A stretch of DNA of 64,000 nt from Erwinia sorbitola (GCF_009738185.1 NZ_CP046509.1:1801501-1865500), one strand, 5' to 3'. Shown: positions 24,432 through 33,909, counted from the stretch's first letter. Numbers and translations: made by a program. Notes: a model not told the origin generated them from the letters alone.

Positions 24432-27400
24432 GCAGCGGGCGTTTTAATCTCTCGGCGCTGGCAGTTCGCGAGCGCTCCATTACTTTATTTCTGATTATCC
24501 TGATTTCAATCGCTGGCATTCTGTCGTTCTTCGAGCTTGGGCGGGCAGAAGATCCTCCATTTACCGTAAAGCAGATGACGATTATTTCCGCATGGCCGGG
24601 TGCCACGGCGCAGGAAATGCAGGATCAGGTCGCCGAGCCGCTTGAAAAGCGTATGCAGGAACTCAAGTGGTATGATCGTAGTGAGACTTACACCCGCCCA
24701 GGTCTGGCGTTTACCATGCTGTCACTTCAGGACAGCACGCCACCTTCACAGGTTCAGGAAGAATTTTATCAGGCGCGCAAGAAGCTCGGTGATGAAGCAA
24801 AAAATCTGCCAGCAGGCGTCATCGGGCCGATGGTCAATGATGAATTCTCTGATGTGACCTTTGCACTCTTTGCGTTGAAGGCGAAAGGGGAGCCGCAGCG
24901 CCTGCTGATCCGCGATGCGGAATCGTTGCGCCAGCGTCTTCTGCATGTGCCGGGGGTTAAGAAAGTCAATATTATTGGCGAACAGGCCGAGCGCATCTTT
25001 GTCTCGTTCTCGCATGACCGGCTGGCTACCCTGGGCATTGCTCCTCAGGATATTTTCTCCGCCCTCAACAGCCAGAACGTACTGACGCCCGCCGGTTCGA
25101 TTGATACCAGCGGGCCGCAAGTCTTTATCCGTCTCGATGGAGCCTTTGACAAACTGGATAAAATCCGCAAAACGCCTATTGTCGTTCAGGGCAGGACGCT
25201 GCAACTTTCCGATGTGGCGACCGTGGAACGAGGCTACGAAGATCCAGCGACCTTCATGGTCAGAAACCAGGGAGAGCAGGCACTGCTGCTGGGTATCGTA
25301 ATGCGTGAGGGCTGGAACGGTCTGGATCTGGGTAAGGCGCTGGATGCAGAAACGGCAGCAATCAATGAGGGCATGCCTCTGGGCATGACGCTGACGAAGG
25401 TGACCGATCAGTCAGCCAATATCAGCTCCTCCGTTGACGAATTCATGATTAAATTCTTTGTCGCGCTGCTGGTGGTGATGGTGGTCTGCTTCGTCAGCAT
25501 GGGCTGGCGCGTGGGGGTGGTGGTCGCTGCTGCGGTGCCGCTGACACTGGCTGTGGTTTTTGTCGTAATGGAAGCTTCTGGCAAAAACTTTGACCGCATT
25601 ACCCTGGGCTCGCTGATACTGGCGCTGGGGTTACTGGTGGATGATGCCATCATTGCCATCGAAATGATGGTGGTGAAGATGGAGGAGGGTTACGACCGCA
25701 TCAAAGCCTCGGCCTATGCCTGGAGCCATACGGCCGCTCCGATGCTCGCCGGTACGCTGGTCACCGCCGTCGGGTTTATGCCCAATGGGTTTGCACAGTC
25801 TACGGCGGGCGAATACACCAGCAATATGTTCTGGATTGTGGGCATCGCGCTGATCGCTTCCTGGGTGGTGGCGGTAGTCTTTACGCCGTATCTGGGCGTA
25901 AAAATGCTGCCAGAGATCAAAACCGTTGAGGGCGGACACAAGGCCATCTACGACACGCGTCATTACAACCGCTTTCGCCGCGTGCTGACCCGCGTTATTG
26001 CGCAAAAATGGATCGTGGCCGGAGCCGTTATTGCCGTGTTTATTGTCGCTATCCTCGGGATGGCGCTGGTTAAAAAGCAATTCTTTCCCACCTCTGATCG
26101 ACCAGAGGTGCTGGTAGAAGTGCAGATGCCTTTTGGCACCTCTATTGAGCAGACCAGCGCCGCTACAGCAAAAATCGAAAGCTGGCTGAAAAAACAGAAA
26201 GAGGCCGAAATCGTGACGTCCTACATAGGACAGGGATCACCGCGTTTTTACCTGGCCATGGCACCTGAGCTACCTGACCCCTCGTTTGCGAAAATCGTCG
26301 TGCTGACCGGGAGTCAGGAAACACGTGAGACGCTCAAGATTCGACTTCGTGAAGCGGCCGCCAGCGGGTTAGCTCCTGAAGCGCGCGTGCGCGTGACTCA
26401 GCTGGTGTTTGGTCCGTATTCCCCCTATCCGGTTGCCTACCGTGTTATGGGGCCTGATGCCACCAGGCTACGCGAAATTGCACACCAGGTTGAAAAGGTG
26501 ATGCAGGCCAGCCCGCTGATGAGAACCGTCAATACGGACTGGGGGATGCGAGTACCTGCGCTGCATTTCACGCTCAATCAGGATCGTCTTCAGGCGGTTG
26601 GACTGACGTCAAATGCCGTTGCACAGCAGCTTCAGTTCCTGCTCTCCGGCGTACCTGTCACCTCTGTGCGTGAAGATATCCGTTCTGTGCAGGTGATGGG
26701 ACGCGCGGCCGGAGATATAAGGCTTGATCCGGCAAAAATAGCGGGTTTTACCCTTGTCGGGTCATCAGGTCAGCGTATTCCATTGTCTCAGATTGGGGAT
26801 GTGGAAGTACGAATGGAAGATCCGGTTCTGCGTCGTCGCGATCGTACCCCGACCATTACCGTGCGCGGGGATATTGCTGAAAACCTGCAGCCGCCGGATG
26901 TCTCCACGGCAATCATGAAGGCGTTACAGCCGGTCATTGATACGCTTCCGGCCGGATACCGCATCGAGCAGGCGGGGTCGATCGAAGAATCCGGGAAGGC
27001 CACCCAGGCGATGGTACCGTTATTCCCTGTCATGATTGCCATGACGCTGTTAATTATTATCCTACAGGTGCGGTCGATGTCGGCGATGGTGATGGTATTC
27101 CTCACCGCGCCGCTGGGGCTGATTGGTGTGGTGCCAACGCTGCTGCTGTTTAACCAGCCGTTTGGCATCAATGCGCTGGTAGGACTGATTGCGCTGTCGG
27201 GCATCCTGATGCGTAACACCCTGATCCTGATAGGGCAGATTCATCACAACGAGCAGGAAGGGCTGGCACCTTTCCATGCTGTAGTTGAGGCGACGGTGCA
27301 GCGAGCCAGACCGGTATTGCTCACGGCGATGGCCGCTATTCTGGCGTTTATCCCGCTGACGCATTCGGTGTTCTGGGGCACCCTGGCTTATACCCTGATT

Positions 27401-27517
27401 GGCGGGACGCTTGGCGGCACCATTATCACGCTGGTTTTCCTGCCCGCAATGTATGCGATCTGGTTCAAAATACGCCCCGATCAACGGGCAGCCACTGAAA
27501 ACAAAAATACACCGTAA
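24428..27517 (+). CDS. RND-family efflux permease (HAE1/AcrB superfamily)
   Basis: Inner-membrane proton-driven exporter of 1029 residues, usual length for the family. It has the N-terminal membrane helix (ITLFLIILISIAGILSFF), two large periplasmic domains (about 40-330 and 560-860) and two groups of five further helices. The proton-relay aspartates are in the fourth helix, GLLVDDAIIAIE (about 405). It resembles the VexF/TriC-like branch rather than AcrB itself: for instance the porter domain has VRVTQLVFGPYSPYPVAYRV. It is translationally coupled to the adaptor by ATGA. A hairpin follows. Substrates may be biocides, plant compounds or bile-like molecules; the sequence does not say. Confidence 0.92.
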   Translation: MSSGRFNLSALAVRERSITLFLIILISIAGILSFFELGRAEDPPFTVKQMTIISAWPGATAQEMQDQVAEPLEKRMQELKWYDRSETYTRPGLAFTMLSLQDSTPPSQVQEEFYQARKKLGDEAKNLPAGVIGPMVNDEFSDVTFALFALKAKGEPQRLLIRDAESLRQRLLHVPGVKKVNIIGEQAERIFVSFSHDRLATLGIAPQDIFSALNSQNVLTPAGSIDTSGPQVFIRLDGAFDKLDKIRKTPIVVQGRTLQLSDVATVERGYEDPATFMVRNQGEQALLLGIVMREGWNGLDLGKALDAETAAINEGMPLGMTLTKVTDQSANISSSVDEFMIKFFVALLVVMVVCFVSMGWRVGVVVAAAVPLTLAVVFVVMEASGKNFDRITLGSLILALGLLVDDAIIAIEMMVVKMEEGYDRIKASAYAWSHTAAPMLAGTLVTAVGFMPNGFAQSTAGEYTSNMFWIVGIALIASWVVAVVFTPYLGVKMLPEIKTVEGGHKAIYDTRHYNRFRRVLTRVIAQKWIVAGAVIAVFIVAILGMALVKKQFFPTSDRPEVLVEVQMPFGTSIEQTSAATAKIESWLKKQKEAEIVTSYIGQGSPRFYLAMAPELPDPSFAKIVVLTGSQETRETLKIRLREAAASGLAPEARVRVTQLVFGPYSPYPVAYRVMGPDATRLREIAHQVEKVMQASPLMRTVNTDWGMRVPALHFTLNQDRLQAVGLTSNAVAQQLQFLLSGVPVTSVREDIRSVQVMGRAAGDIRLDPAKIAGFTLVGSSGQRIPLSQIGDVEVRMEDPVLRRRDRTPTITVRGDIAENLQPPDVSTAIMKALQPVIDTLPAGYRIEQAGSIEESGKATQAMVPLFPVMIAMTLLIIILQVRSMSAMVMVFLTAPLGLIGVVPTLLLFNQPFGINALVGLIALSGILMRNTLILIGQIHHNEQEGLAPFHAVVEATVQRARPVLLTAMAAILAFIPLTHSVFWGTLAYTLIGGTLGGTIITLVFLPAMYAIWFKIRPDQRAATENKNTP

Positions 27518-27523
27518 TACAGA

Positions 27524-27556
27524 GTGCGGGGGGCTTTTCATAATAGCTCCCCGCAC
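27524..27556 (+). terminator. Terminator-like hairpin after RND operon
   Basis: Perfect 8-bp stem GTGCGGGG / CCCCGCAC with a 17-base loop, beginning 7 bp after the permease stop. There is no strong U-tract after it, so efficiency is uncertain. Confidence 0.5.
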
Positions 27557-27639
27557 AGCGCTCAACAGATAAGATGAAGAGAATATAATTAAACCGGCGC
27601 TATTTTATTAATGATTCAGATATGTTCGTTATTTCAGCT

Positions 27640-28542
27640 TCATTTCATTGAGTTATAAACTTTGAAGGCGGGATTTTTTTCAAAAATATCAGCAACAAAA
27701 TCCATGAACACAATCGCCCGTTTTGGTAAAAGTCGATTAGCAACATATACGGCCTGAATGGGAACGGGCGATGCAGTGTAATCAGTCAGTAATAATTGTA
27801 AATTGCCATTCTCCAGTCCTTCCCGGAACAGCCATTCCGGGCCCTGTGCGATCCCCATTCCTGCATTGACAAATTTCTGTACTGCTTCTGGTGAATTGAC
27901 CCTGAGCCGGCCAGAAACAGGAACAGTGATATCCTGAAATCTCCAGGAAGCTCCTGTTGTTAGCAGGGTATAGATCAAACAATCATGTTGTTTTAAATCC
28001 TCAGGGGTATCAGGGGTTCCGCGTTTAGCTAAGTACTTGTTACTGGCAACACAGACGCGCTCAAACATACCAAGTCTGCGGGCACGCATAGCACTGTCCT
28101 CGAGGTGTCCAATGCGGATTGCCAACTCAGCTCCTTCATCAACGAGATTGATATAGCGATCATTAATTTGTAGATCGAGTGTCAGCTCAGGGTTGCGCTC
28201 TAAAAAATCTGGGATATGCGGAACCAGGAATGAGTGAGCCAATGCAGTAGGGCAGGCAACGCGTAATAGCCCTGTGGGGGTAACATTTTCTCTGAAAGAA
28301 GACTCTGACTCTTCGACAGCTTCCAGAATACGCCTTGCTTCCAAATAATATCGTTCTCCTTCAGGAGTCAGGGAAAGCTTGCGGGTTGATCTGTGAATTA
28401 ATCTGGTCTGCAAATGTTCTTCCAGAGTTGCAACATGTCGACTGACGTTCGGTTGCCCTAAGCCTAAATCCCTGCCGGCTGCGGAAAAGCTGCCTGTTTC
28501 AGCGGTACGGATAAAGCATGTCATCAAAAGTAGTCTATCCAT
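27640..28542 (-). CDS. LysR-family regulator divergent from SDR
   Basis: 300-residue LysR-type regulator of the large CrgA/DsdC-like group: MDRLLLMTCFIRTAETGSFS at the N-terminus, helix-turn-helix to about 60 (LGLGQPNVSRHVATLEEHL), and the substrate domain with GLLRVACPTALAHSFLVPHI and GHLEDSAMRARRLG. The arginine-rich R-x-L-G pattern after the effector strand is common in regulators of short-chain dehydrogenases. It is divergent from an SDR gene with a 136-bp gap, so it probably controls that gene. The start is the ATG ending at 28542, with AGG immediately before it. Base composition is more AT-rich than that of the core genes nearby. Confidence 0.87.
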   Translation of the reverse strand: MDRLLLMTCFIRTAETGSFSAAGRDLGLGQPNVSRHVATLEEHLQTRLIHRSTRKLSLTPEGERYYLEARRILEAVEESESSFRENVTPTGLLRVACPTALAHSFLVPHIPDFLERNPELTLDLQINDRYINLVDEGAELAIRIGHLEDSAMRARRLGMFERVCVASNKYLAKRGTPDTPEDLKQHDCLIYTLLTTGASWRFQDITVPVSGRLRVNSPEAVQKFVNAGMGIAQGPEWLFREGLENGNLQLLLTDYTASPVPIQAVYVANRLLPKRAIVFMDFVADIFEKNPAFKVYNSMK

Positions 28543-28678
28543 CCTAAAACCTATTTATGCTTTTAATGCATGAAACATATTCAGAAATGCAATCTTATCA
28601 CTCTTTGAGCATGAGCATATAGTGGCTACCTGATCGGTCGTTAGCCGATCGGTTGTTAAAACTAACAGGAGATTTTAC

Positions 28679-29425
28679 ATGTCCAGATTGCAAGGTAAAC
28701 GCGCACTGATTACGGGTGGAACAAGTGGTATTGGTCTTGAAACAGCGAAGCTGTTTGTTGCAGAAGGTGCACGCGTAATTGTTACTGGTGTTAACCCTGA
28801 CTCGATAGCAAAGGCGCAAGCAGAACTTGGTGATGATGTGTTAGTCGTGAGCGCTGATTCCGCTGATGTCAACGCACAGAAAGCGCTGGCTCAAACAGTT
28901 AAGGAACGCTTTGGACAACTGGATATCGCTTTCCTGAATGCGGGTATATCAATGTATATGCCAATTGAGGTATGGACAGAAGAGATGTTTGACCGCATCT
29001 ATGATATCAACGTTAAAGGTCCTTACTTCCTGATGCAGGCGCTGCTGCCAGTGTTCGCAAGCCCTGCCTCAGTGGTCTTTAATACATCTGTAAATGCTCA
29101 CACGGGACCCGTGAACTCTTCAGTTTATGGCTCAACTAAAGCAGCATTACTTAACATGTCTAAAACACTTTCTAACGAGTTACTTTCTCGTGGGATCCGT
29201 ATTAACGCCGTGAGCCCTGGCCCTGTTGATACTCCGCTTTACGATAAGGCGGGGATCCCAGCGGAATATCATGATCAAGTGATGAAAGATATCGTTGCAA
29301 CCATTCCGGCGGGTCGTTTTGGTAAGCCGCAGGAAGTCGCGCAAGCGGTACTTTACTTCGCATCTGATGAGTCTGCCTGGACCGTGGGTTCAGAGATCAT
29401 CATCGATGGCGGTGTTTCAATCTAA
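28679..29425 (+). CDS. Short-chain dehydrogenase/reductase (SDR)
   Basis: 248-residue NAD(P)(H)-dependent classical SDR. The cofactor motif is TGGTSGIG (12-19), NAG is at 87-89, and the catalytic triad is S137, Y150 and K154 in the Y-x-x-x-K arrangement (VYGSTKAAL). The C-terminus ends with the usual IIIDGGVSI. AGGAG lies 8 bp upstream of the ATG. Just before the gene there are two GATCGGTYGTTA copies (28633-28660 region), a possible site for the divergent LysR regulator. The codon use is AT-shifted, suggesting recent transfer. The substrate is unknown; annotators usually call such proteins glucose dehydrogenase-like or 3-oxoacyl reductase-like. Confidence 0.88.
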   Translation: MSRLQGKRALITGGTSGIGLETAKLFVAEGARVIVTGVNPDSIAKAQAELGDDVLVVSADSADVNAQKALAQTVKERFGQLDIAFLNAGISMYMPIEVWTEEMFDRIYDINVKGPYFLMQALLPVFASPASVVFNTSVNAHTGPVNSSVYGSTKAALLNMSKTLSNELLSRGIRINAVSPGPVDTPLYDKAGIPAEYHDQVMKDIVATIPAGRFGKPQEVAQAVLYFASDESAWTVGSEIIIDGGVSI

Positions 29426-29735
29426 GCCACCAAAATAAGATGTACCATTCATCATCACCTGCCTCCGTTGATTAATTCCAGGCAATATCAGGAATGCACC
29501 CTGGTGTGAGAACAAAATCGCACTTCCGCTTCTCGCTCGTAGCGGACGATTTCAACTTAGTGGGCTGGTTTGTGCCACAGGCACTCTTTCCGGCACATAT
29601 CCAGATAATCTGACCCCAAATCAGATCACCAGTCTTGCCTGGTGCGGTGGAAATGAAAATGTACCCGGAAGATTCTCACGCTAACCTGTTACATCAAATC
29701 ATATCGAGATGCGCAAGGTTGCATGAAAACAAAAA
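29426..29735. other. Intergenic stretch between SDR and tRNA-Asn terminator
   Basis: 310 bp in which I see no gene, no duplicated tRNA 3' end and no clear repeat. It lies on the 3' side of the tRNA-Asn gene, where integrative elements usually insert, and may be residue of such an event, but there is no integrase and no direct proof. Confidence 0.4.
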
Positions 29736-29761
29736 GCCCGCTCAGGTTTCCCTGAGCGGGC
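29736..29761 (-). terminator. Strong intrinsic terminator of tRNA-Asn
   Basis: Perfect 11-bp stem GCCCGCTCAGG / CCTGAGCGGGC with a 4-base loop; on the minus strand it is followed by TTTTTGTTTT. Runs of A and T on both sides make it usable in both directions. It lies 12 bp after the tRNA 3' end. Confidence 0.9.
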
Positions 29762-29772
29762 TTTTCTAAATT

Positions 29773-29848
29773 TGGCTCCTCTGACTGGACTCGAACCAGT
29801 GACATACGGATTAACAGTCCGCCGTTCTACCGACTGAACTACAGAGGA
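29773..29848 (-). tRNA. tRNA-Asn (GTT anticodon)
   Basis: 76-nt tRNA read on the minus strand, starting TCCTCTGTAGTTCAGTCGG and ending CAGAGGAGCCA with an encoded CCA. The acceptor arm TCCTCTG pairs with CAGAGGA, the T-arm has GGTTCGAGTCC, and the anticodon loop CTGTTAA gives GTT (29813-29815). In enteric genomes asparagine tRNA genes lie beside nac and cbl, which follow here after an inserted transporter operon. It has its own promoter and terminator. Confidence 0.97.
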
Positions 29849-29866
29849 ATCGTGTGAACGGGGCGC

Positions 29867-29895
29867 ATGTTAACGGCGTACCCACTAAATGTCAA
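29867..29895 (-). promoter_or_regulatory. Sigma-70 promoter of tRNA-Asn
   Basis: On the minus strand TTGACA (29890-29895), 17-bp spacer, TAACAT (29867-29872), followed by GCGCCCCG, a GC-rich discriminator as expected for stringently controlled tRNA genes. It is 18 bp upstream of the mature 5' end. Confidence 0.8.
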
Positions 29896-30075
29896 AGGGC
29901 GATTCCACACCCGTGGTGCGTTTGCTGGCAAAAACACCATTCTGATGCTTTTTTATATTAACCGGCCGATCTTCAATCTCTGCGCCAGATCTCAATTTGT
30001 AGCGATTAGCTCGCCGATGTTAGAGGTGTGTCAAATTTTTGTTATTTGCTGATTTTAAAACATGCGTTTCGATGC

Positions 30076-30112
30076 TTTCATAGTGAAAGTTTCAATTGAC
30101 GTTACTATGAAA
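30076..30112. promoter_or_regulatory. Inverted-repeat candidate operator upstream of CUT2 transporter
   Basis: Outer arms TTTCATAGT (30076-30084) and ACTATGAAA (30104-30112) are perfect inverted copies. Inside them TTTCA, TGAAA and TTTCA words occur in alternation (TGAAA-G-TTTCA at 30084-30094). This GAAA/TTTC pattern recalls operators of RpiR-type sugar-phosphate regulators. It lies in the 510-bp gene-free stretch between tRNA-Asn and the transporter operon, about 250 bp before the first start codon. No regulator gene is adjacent. Confidence 0.45.
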
Positions 30113-30359
30113 CAAAAAAACCGCTTTGTGGTGACGCAAGTGGGCCAGAAGCAAAAAGAAACCGCAGGTTGCAGGTAACGTCTTGTTGTAAAGAGTAAAA
30201 GTAAGACCCGATACACAGTAAAAAGAGAGATAGTTTTACCCGATATAGTTACCCCCTACACTTTAATAAAGCCGTTGGTGAGGTGACGTGAATGTAAAAG
30301 AAATTTTTCATTCGCATAATCCTTAACCTTCGCACGCTAACGATAATAAGGGCCTGGAC

Positions 30360-31283
30360 ATGAACGTGAAAAAAACAATTTTAGCGTCACTGTTAGTCTG
30401 CATGTTACCTGTTACCAGCTTTGCCAAAGACCTCCAAGTTGGCGTCTCTATGGCACTGTTTGATGACAACTTTTTGACTATTGTCCGTAATTCCATCTCG
30501 AAAGAGATGAAAGCTGAAAATGTTAATGGTCAGATTGAAGACGCTAAAGGCGATGTGGCACAGCAGCTGCAACAGGTACAAAACTTTATCGGCCAGGGTG
30601 TGGACGCCATCATTGTCAACCCGGTGGACACTAACGCAGTAAAACCCATTGTCGACCTCACAACCAAAGCTGGCATCCCGCTGGTGTTTGTTAACCGTAA
30701 ACCTGCCACCACGCTGACCGGAAAAATGGCCTTCGTAGGTTCAGACTCCGAGCTGGCAGGGCGCTTGCAGATGGAAGCGCTGGCAAAACGCATGGATTAC
30801 AAAGGCAACGTAGCCATTCTGCTGGGTGACCTGGCAAACGAAGCCACTCGTGAGCGCACCAAAGGTGTGAAAGCGATTGTAGCGAAATATCCTGGCCTGA
30901 AAGTCGTTCAGGAGCAGACGGCGAAATTTACCCGTAACGATGCGGTAGACGTAACCAGTAACTGGCTGACCGCCGGTGACGATATCCAGGCGATCGCCTC
31001 TAACAATGATGAAATGGCAATTGGTGCACTTCAGGCATTAGGCAAAAACGAGCAGAAAATCCTGGTTGCTGGCGTCGATGGTACCCCTGATGCATTGCAG
31101 ATGATCAAAAACGGCAAGATGGTTGCCAGCGTGTTCCAGGATGCCAAAGGGCAGGGTGCAGGCGCAGTTCAGACCGCAGTGAAACTGGTTAAAGGTGAGC
31201 AGGTTCAGAAAATCGTTGATATTCCGTTCCAGCTGATCACCAAAGATAACTATGAAAACTTCACCAGCAAAAACCTGAAATAA
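30360..31283 (+). CDS. CUT2 sugar/inositol ABC transporter, periplasmic binding protein
   Basis: Periplasmic binding protein of the RbsB/MocB/IbpA type, 307 residues, with a Sec signal peptide ending about TSFA (residue 22). The mature protein begins KDLQVGVSMALFDDNFLTIV; conserved GVDAIIVNPVDTNAVKPIVD, GIPLVFVNRKP, and IASNNDEMAIGALQALG plus VAGVDGTPDALQMIKNG blocks are typical of ribose, rhizopine and inositol binders. AAGGG precedes the ATG at 30360. It is the first gene of a complete binding protein-ATPase-permease operon that lies between tRNA-Asn and nac. Inositol is a good guess from resemblance to inositol/rhizopine binders, but not proven. Confidence 0.88.
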   Translation: MNVKKTILASLLVCMLPVTSFAKDLQVGVSMALFDDNFLTIVRNSISKEMKAENVNGQIEDAKGDVAQQLQQVQNFIGQGVDAIIVNPVDTNAVKPIVDLTTKAGIPLVFVNRKPATTLTGKMAFVGSDSELAGRLQMEALAKRMDYKGNVAILLGDLANEATRERTKGVKAIVAKYPGLKVVQEQTAKFTRNDAVDVTSNWLTAGDDIQAIASNNDEMAIGALQALGKNEQKILVAGVDGTPDALQMIKNGKMVASVFQDAKGQGAGAVQTAVKLVKGEQVQKIVDIPFQLITKDNYENFTSKNLK

Positions 31284-31314
31284 CGTCGCTGAACTCGTAG
31301 TACGGAGGTAGTAA

Positions 31315-32799
31315 ATGACCGCATATGCGCTTGAAGCCGAAGGCATCAGCAAGTTTTTCCCGGGCGTTAAGGCGTTAAGCAACGTCTCTTTTCGCATCAA
31401 GCCGGGAACGGTGCATGCTCTGATGGGTGAGAACGGTGCGGGTAAATCTACTTTAATGAAGTGCCTCATCGGGATTTATCGTCCCGATGAGGGACAGATA
31501 CGCATTAAAGGGGAGCCTGTGCAATTTGCCGATACGCTGGATGCGCTGCGTTCGGGAATTTCCATGATTCACCAGGAGCTTAATCTGGTACCGCATATGA
31601 CGGTCGCCGAAAATATCTGGTTGGGTCGTGAGCCGATGAAATTCGGCTTTGTAGACCACGGTAAGCTCAACCGTTTAACCAAAGATCTGCTGGTTAAACT
31701 GAACATTCGTCTGCGTCCCGAACAGATGGTGGGCGATCTCAGTATCGCTTCCCAGCAGATGGTGGAAATCGCCAAAGCGGTTTCCTGGAACTCAGATATC
31801 GTGATTATGGACGAACCCACCTCGGCACTGACGGAAACCGAAGTGGCGCACCTGTTCACCATCATCCGCGACCTGCGCGAGCAGGGCAAAGCCATCATCT
31901 ATATCAGCCATAAGATGGATGAAATCTTCGCCATTACCGATGAAGTCAGCGTGTTTCGTGACGGTACCTGGGTGGCAAGCAGCGACACAGCAAGCTATAC
32001 GCGTCAGTCACTGATTACTCAGATGGTGGGGCGTGAACTGACCCAGCTGTTCCCGAAAACAGAAAGTAATATTGGCCAGGATGTGCTTACGGTACGCAGC
32101 CTGACGCGCAAAGGAGTGTTTCATGACGTCAGCTTTAGCGTACGTCGCGGGGAGATCCTTGGTGTGGCTGGTCTGGTGGGTGCCGGACGCAGTGAAGTGA
32201 TGGAAAGTCTGTTTGGTATGACTTCCATTGATAGCGGAGAGATCCTGATCGATGGCGTGCCAACCACCATTGATTCTCCTGCCAGTGCGATTGATAAAGG
32301 CCTGGCATTCCTGACTGAAGACCGCAAAAAATCAGGCCTGTTCCTGGTGCTGTCAGTCATGGAGAACATGAGCATCGTTAAAATGACGGACTACAGCGCC
32401 AACGCCGGGTTCGTCAACCATGCCAATATGGCGAGGGACTGTCTGGAGCAGATTAAGCGTCTGAATATCAAGACGCCAACAATGGATCAGATTATCAACA
32501 ACCTCAGCGGCGGTAACCAGCAGAAAGTATTAATTGCCCGCTGGCTGCTGGCACAGCCGAAGATTCTTATTCTTGACGAACCTACCCGTGGTATTGACGT
32601 CGGCGCAAAGGCGGAAATCTATCGCCTGATCAGCGAACTGGCAAGCCGTGGCGTTGCCATCATCATGGTGTCCTCTGAACTGCCGGAAATTATTGGCATG
32701 AGCGACCGCGTGATGGTGATGCACGGTGGACGTATTACCGGCATCCTCAATAAAGAAGAAGCCGACCAGGAAACCATTTTGTCGTTGGCGTCCGAATAA
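31315..32799 (+). CDS. CUT2 ABC transporter double ATPase (MglA/RbsA type)
   Basis: 494-residue ATPase with two nucleotide-binding domains. The first has Walker A GENGAGKST (about 42-50) and signature LSIASQQMVEIAKA; the second lacks a classical Walker A, as usual for the CUT2 class (GLVGAGRSEV), and has the signature LSGGNQQKV and Walker B LILDEPTRGIDVG. The middle ISHKMDEIFAITDEV and QMVGRELTQLFP closely recall MglA. GGAGG lies before the ATG. It follows the binding-protein gene by 31 bp and precedes the permease by 19 bp. Confidence 0.92.
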   Translation: MTAYALEAEGISKFFPGVKALSNVSFRIKPGTVHALMGENGAGKSTLMKCLIGIYRPDEGQIRIKGEPVQFADTLDALRSGISMIHQELNLVPHMTVAENIWLGREPMKFGFVDHGKLNRLTKDLLVKLNIRLRPEQMVGDLSIASQQMVEIAKAVSWNSDIVIMDEPTSALTETEVAHLFTIIRDLREQGKAIIYISHKMDEIFAITDEVSVFRDGTWVASSDTASYTRQSLITQMVGRELTQLFPKTESNIGQDVLTVRSLTRKGVFHDVSFSVRRGEILGVAGLVGAGRSEVMESLFGMTSIDSGEILIDGVPTTIDSPASAIDKGLAFLTEDRKKSGLFLVLSVMENMSIVKMTDYSANAGFVNHANMARDCLEQIKRLNIKTPTMDQIINNLSGGNQQKVLIARWLLAQPKILILDEPTRGIDVGAKAEIYRLISELASRGVAIIMVSSELPEIIGMSDRVMVMHGGRITGILNKEEADQETILSLASE

Positions 32800-32818
32800 G
32801 GGCGTGAGGTAAACAAAC

Positions 32819-33850
32819 ATGAGTGATGTGAAAATGACAACGCAACCGTCTGCGGAAACACCTTCGTTCTTCAGTAGTCTGAAAGGCAAACTGCCAAAAG
32901 ATACCGGTATTTTTGTGGTAATGGTCGGTATTGCGCTGATTTTTGAAGCCTTCGGCTGGTATGTGCGCGATCAGTCATTCCTGATGAACCCGAACCGTCT
33001 GGTGCTGATTGTTCTTCAGGTTGCGATTATCGGTATTATCGCCGTGGGGGTGACTCAGGTCATTATCACTACGGGGATTGACCTGTCGTCCGGCTCGGTG
33101 ATTGCACTGACGGCGGTGGTTGCCGCCAGCCTGGCGCAGACCTCAGAAAGCCTGTCGCCGATGTTTCCATCGCTGGTGGATATGCCCGCAGTGCTGCCCA
33201 TTGGTGCCGGGATCGGGGTCGGATTGCTCTGCGGTATCGTCAACGGCGTACTGATCACCAAAACCGGTATTCCACCATTTATTGCCACGCTGGGGATGAT
33301 GGTATCGGCGCGCGGTCTGGCACAGTATTACACTCAGGGTAACCCAATCAGCTTCCTGTCCGACGGCTTTACTGCGATTGGTCAGGGTGCGATGCCGGTG
33401 ATTATCTTCCTGGTGGTAGCGGTGATCTTCCATATCGCTTTGAAACATACCCGCTACGGTAAATATGTTTACGCCATTGGCGGCAATATGGTGTCGGCGA
33501 AAGTCTCCGGTATCAACGTCAATAAGTATCTGATTATTGTCTATACCATCGCGGGCGGTCTCTCTGGCCTGGCGGGTGTGGTGCTGGCAGCGCGTGTCAG
33601 CAGCGGTCAGTCGAGTATGGGCCTGGGTTACGAACTGGATGCGATTGCTGCTGCGGTCATCGGCGGATCCAGCCTGATGGGCGGCGTGGGGCGCATTACT
33701 GGTACGCTGATTGGTGCGGTGATCCTCGGTCTGATCAAAAGCGGCTTTACCTTTGTTGGTGTTGATGCCTACGTGCAGGACATTATCAAAGGGATGATTA
33801 TTGTCGCGGCGGTTTCCATCGATATGTACCGTAACCGTAGTAAACGCTAA
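32819..33850 (+). CDS. CUT2 ABC transporter permease (RbsC/IatP type)
   Basis: Inner-membrane permease of 343 residues with about ten hydrophobic segments after a polar N-terminal tail of 25-30 residues. Family landmarks are ITTGIDLSSGSVIALTAVV, the GIPPFIATLGMM segment, KYVYAIGGNMVSAKVSGINV (EAA-like loop) and AAVIGGSSLMGGVGRITGT near the C-terminus. GAGG lies 9 bp before the ATG. It closes the three-gene operon; a hairpin without U-tract follows 10 bp after the stop. The long inter-helix insert (QTSESLSPMFPSLVDMPAV) is typical of inositol/ribose-type relatives in Enterobacterales, which weakly supports polyol transport. Confidence 0.9.
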   Translation: MSDVKMTTQPSAETPSFFSSLKGKLPKDTGIFVVMVGIALIFEAFGWYVRDQSFLMNPNRLVLIVLQVAIIGIIAVGVTQVIITTGIDLSSGSVIALTAVVAASLAQTSESLSPMFPSLVDMPAVLPIGAGIGVGLLCGIVNGVLITKTGIPPFIATLGMMVSARGLAQYYTQGNPISFLSDGFTAIGQGAMPVIIFLVVAVIFHIALKHTRYGKYVYAIGGNMVSAKVSGINVNKYLIIVYTIAGGLSGLAGVVLAARVSSGQSSMGLGYELDAIAAAVIGGSSLMGGVGRITGTLIGAVILGLIKSGFTFVGVDAYVQDIIKGMIIVAAVSIDMYRNRSKR

Positions 33851-33860
33851 TTGTCACAAG

Positions 33861-33880
33861 GGGCCAGGCACTCCTGGCCC
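33861..33880 (+). terminator. Hairpin after CUT2 operon
   Basis: Perfect 8-bp stem GGGCCAGG / CCTGGCCC with loop CACT, 10 bp after the permease stop. The following bases are TGACTGC, so it lacks a U-tract. Confidence 0.5.
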
Positions 33881-33909
33881 TGACTGCTGCACATCCTCAA
33901 CGCATTAAA

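Noticed and set aside
29426..29848. Integration site at tRNA-Asn
   Set aside because: I looked for a second copy of the tRNA 3' end and an integrase within the window and found neither, so no attachment site is claimed.
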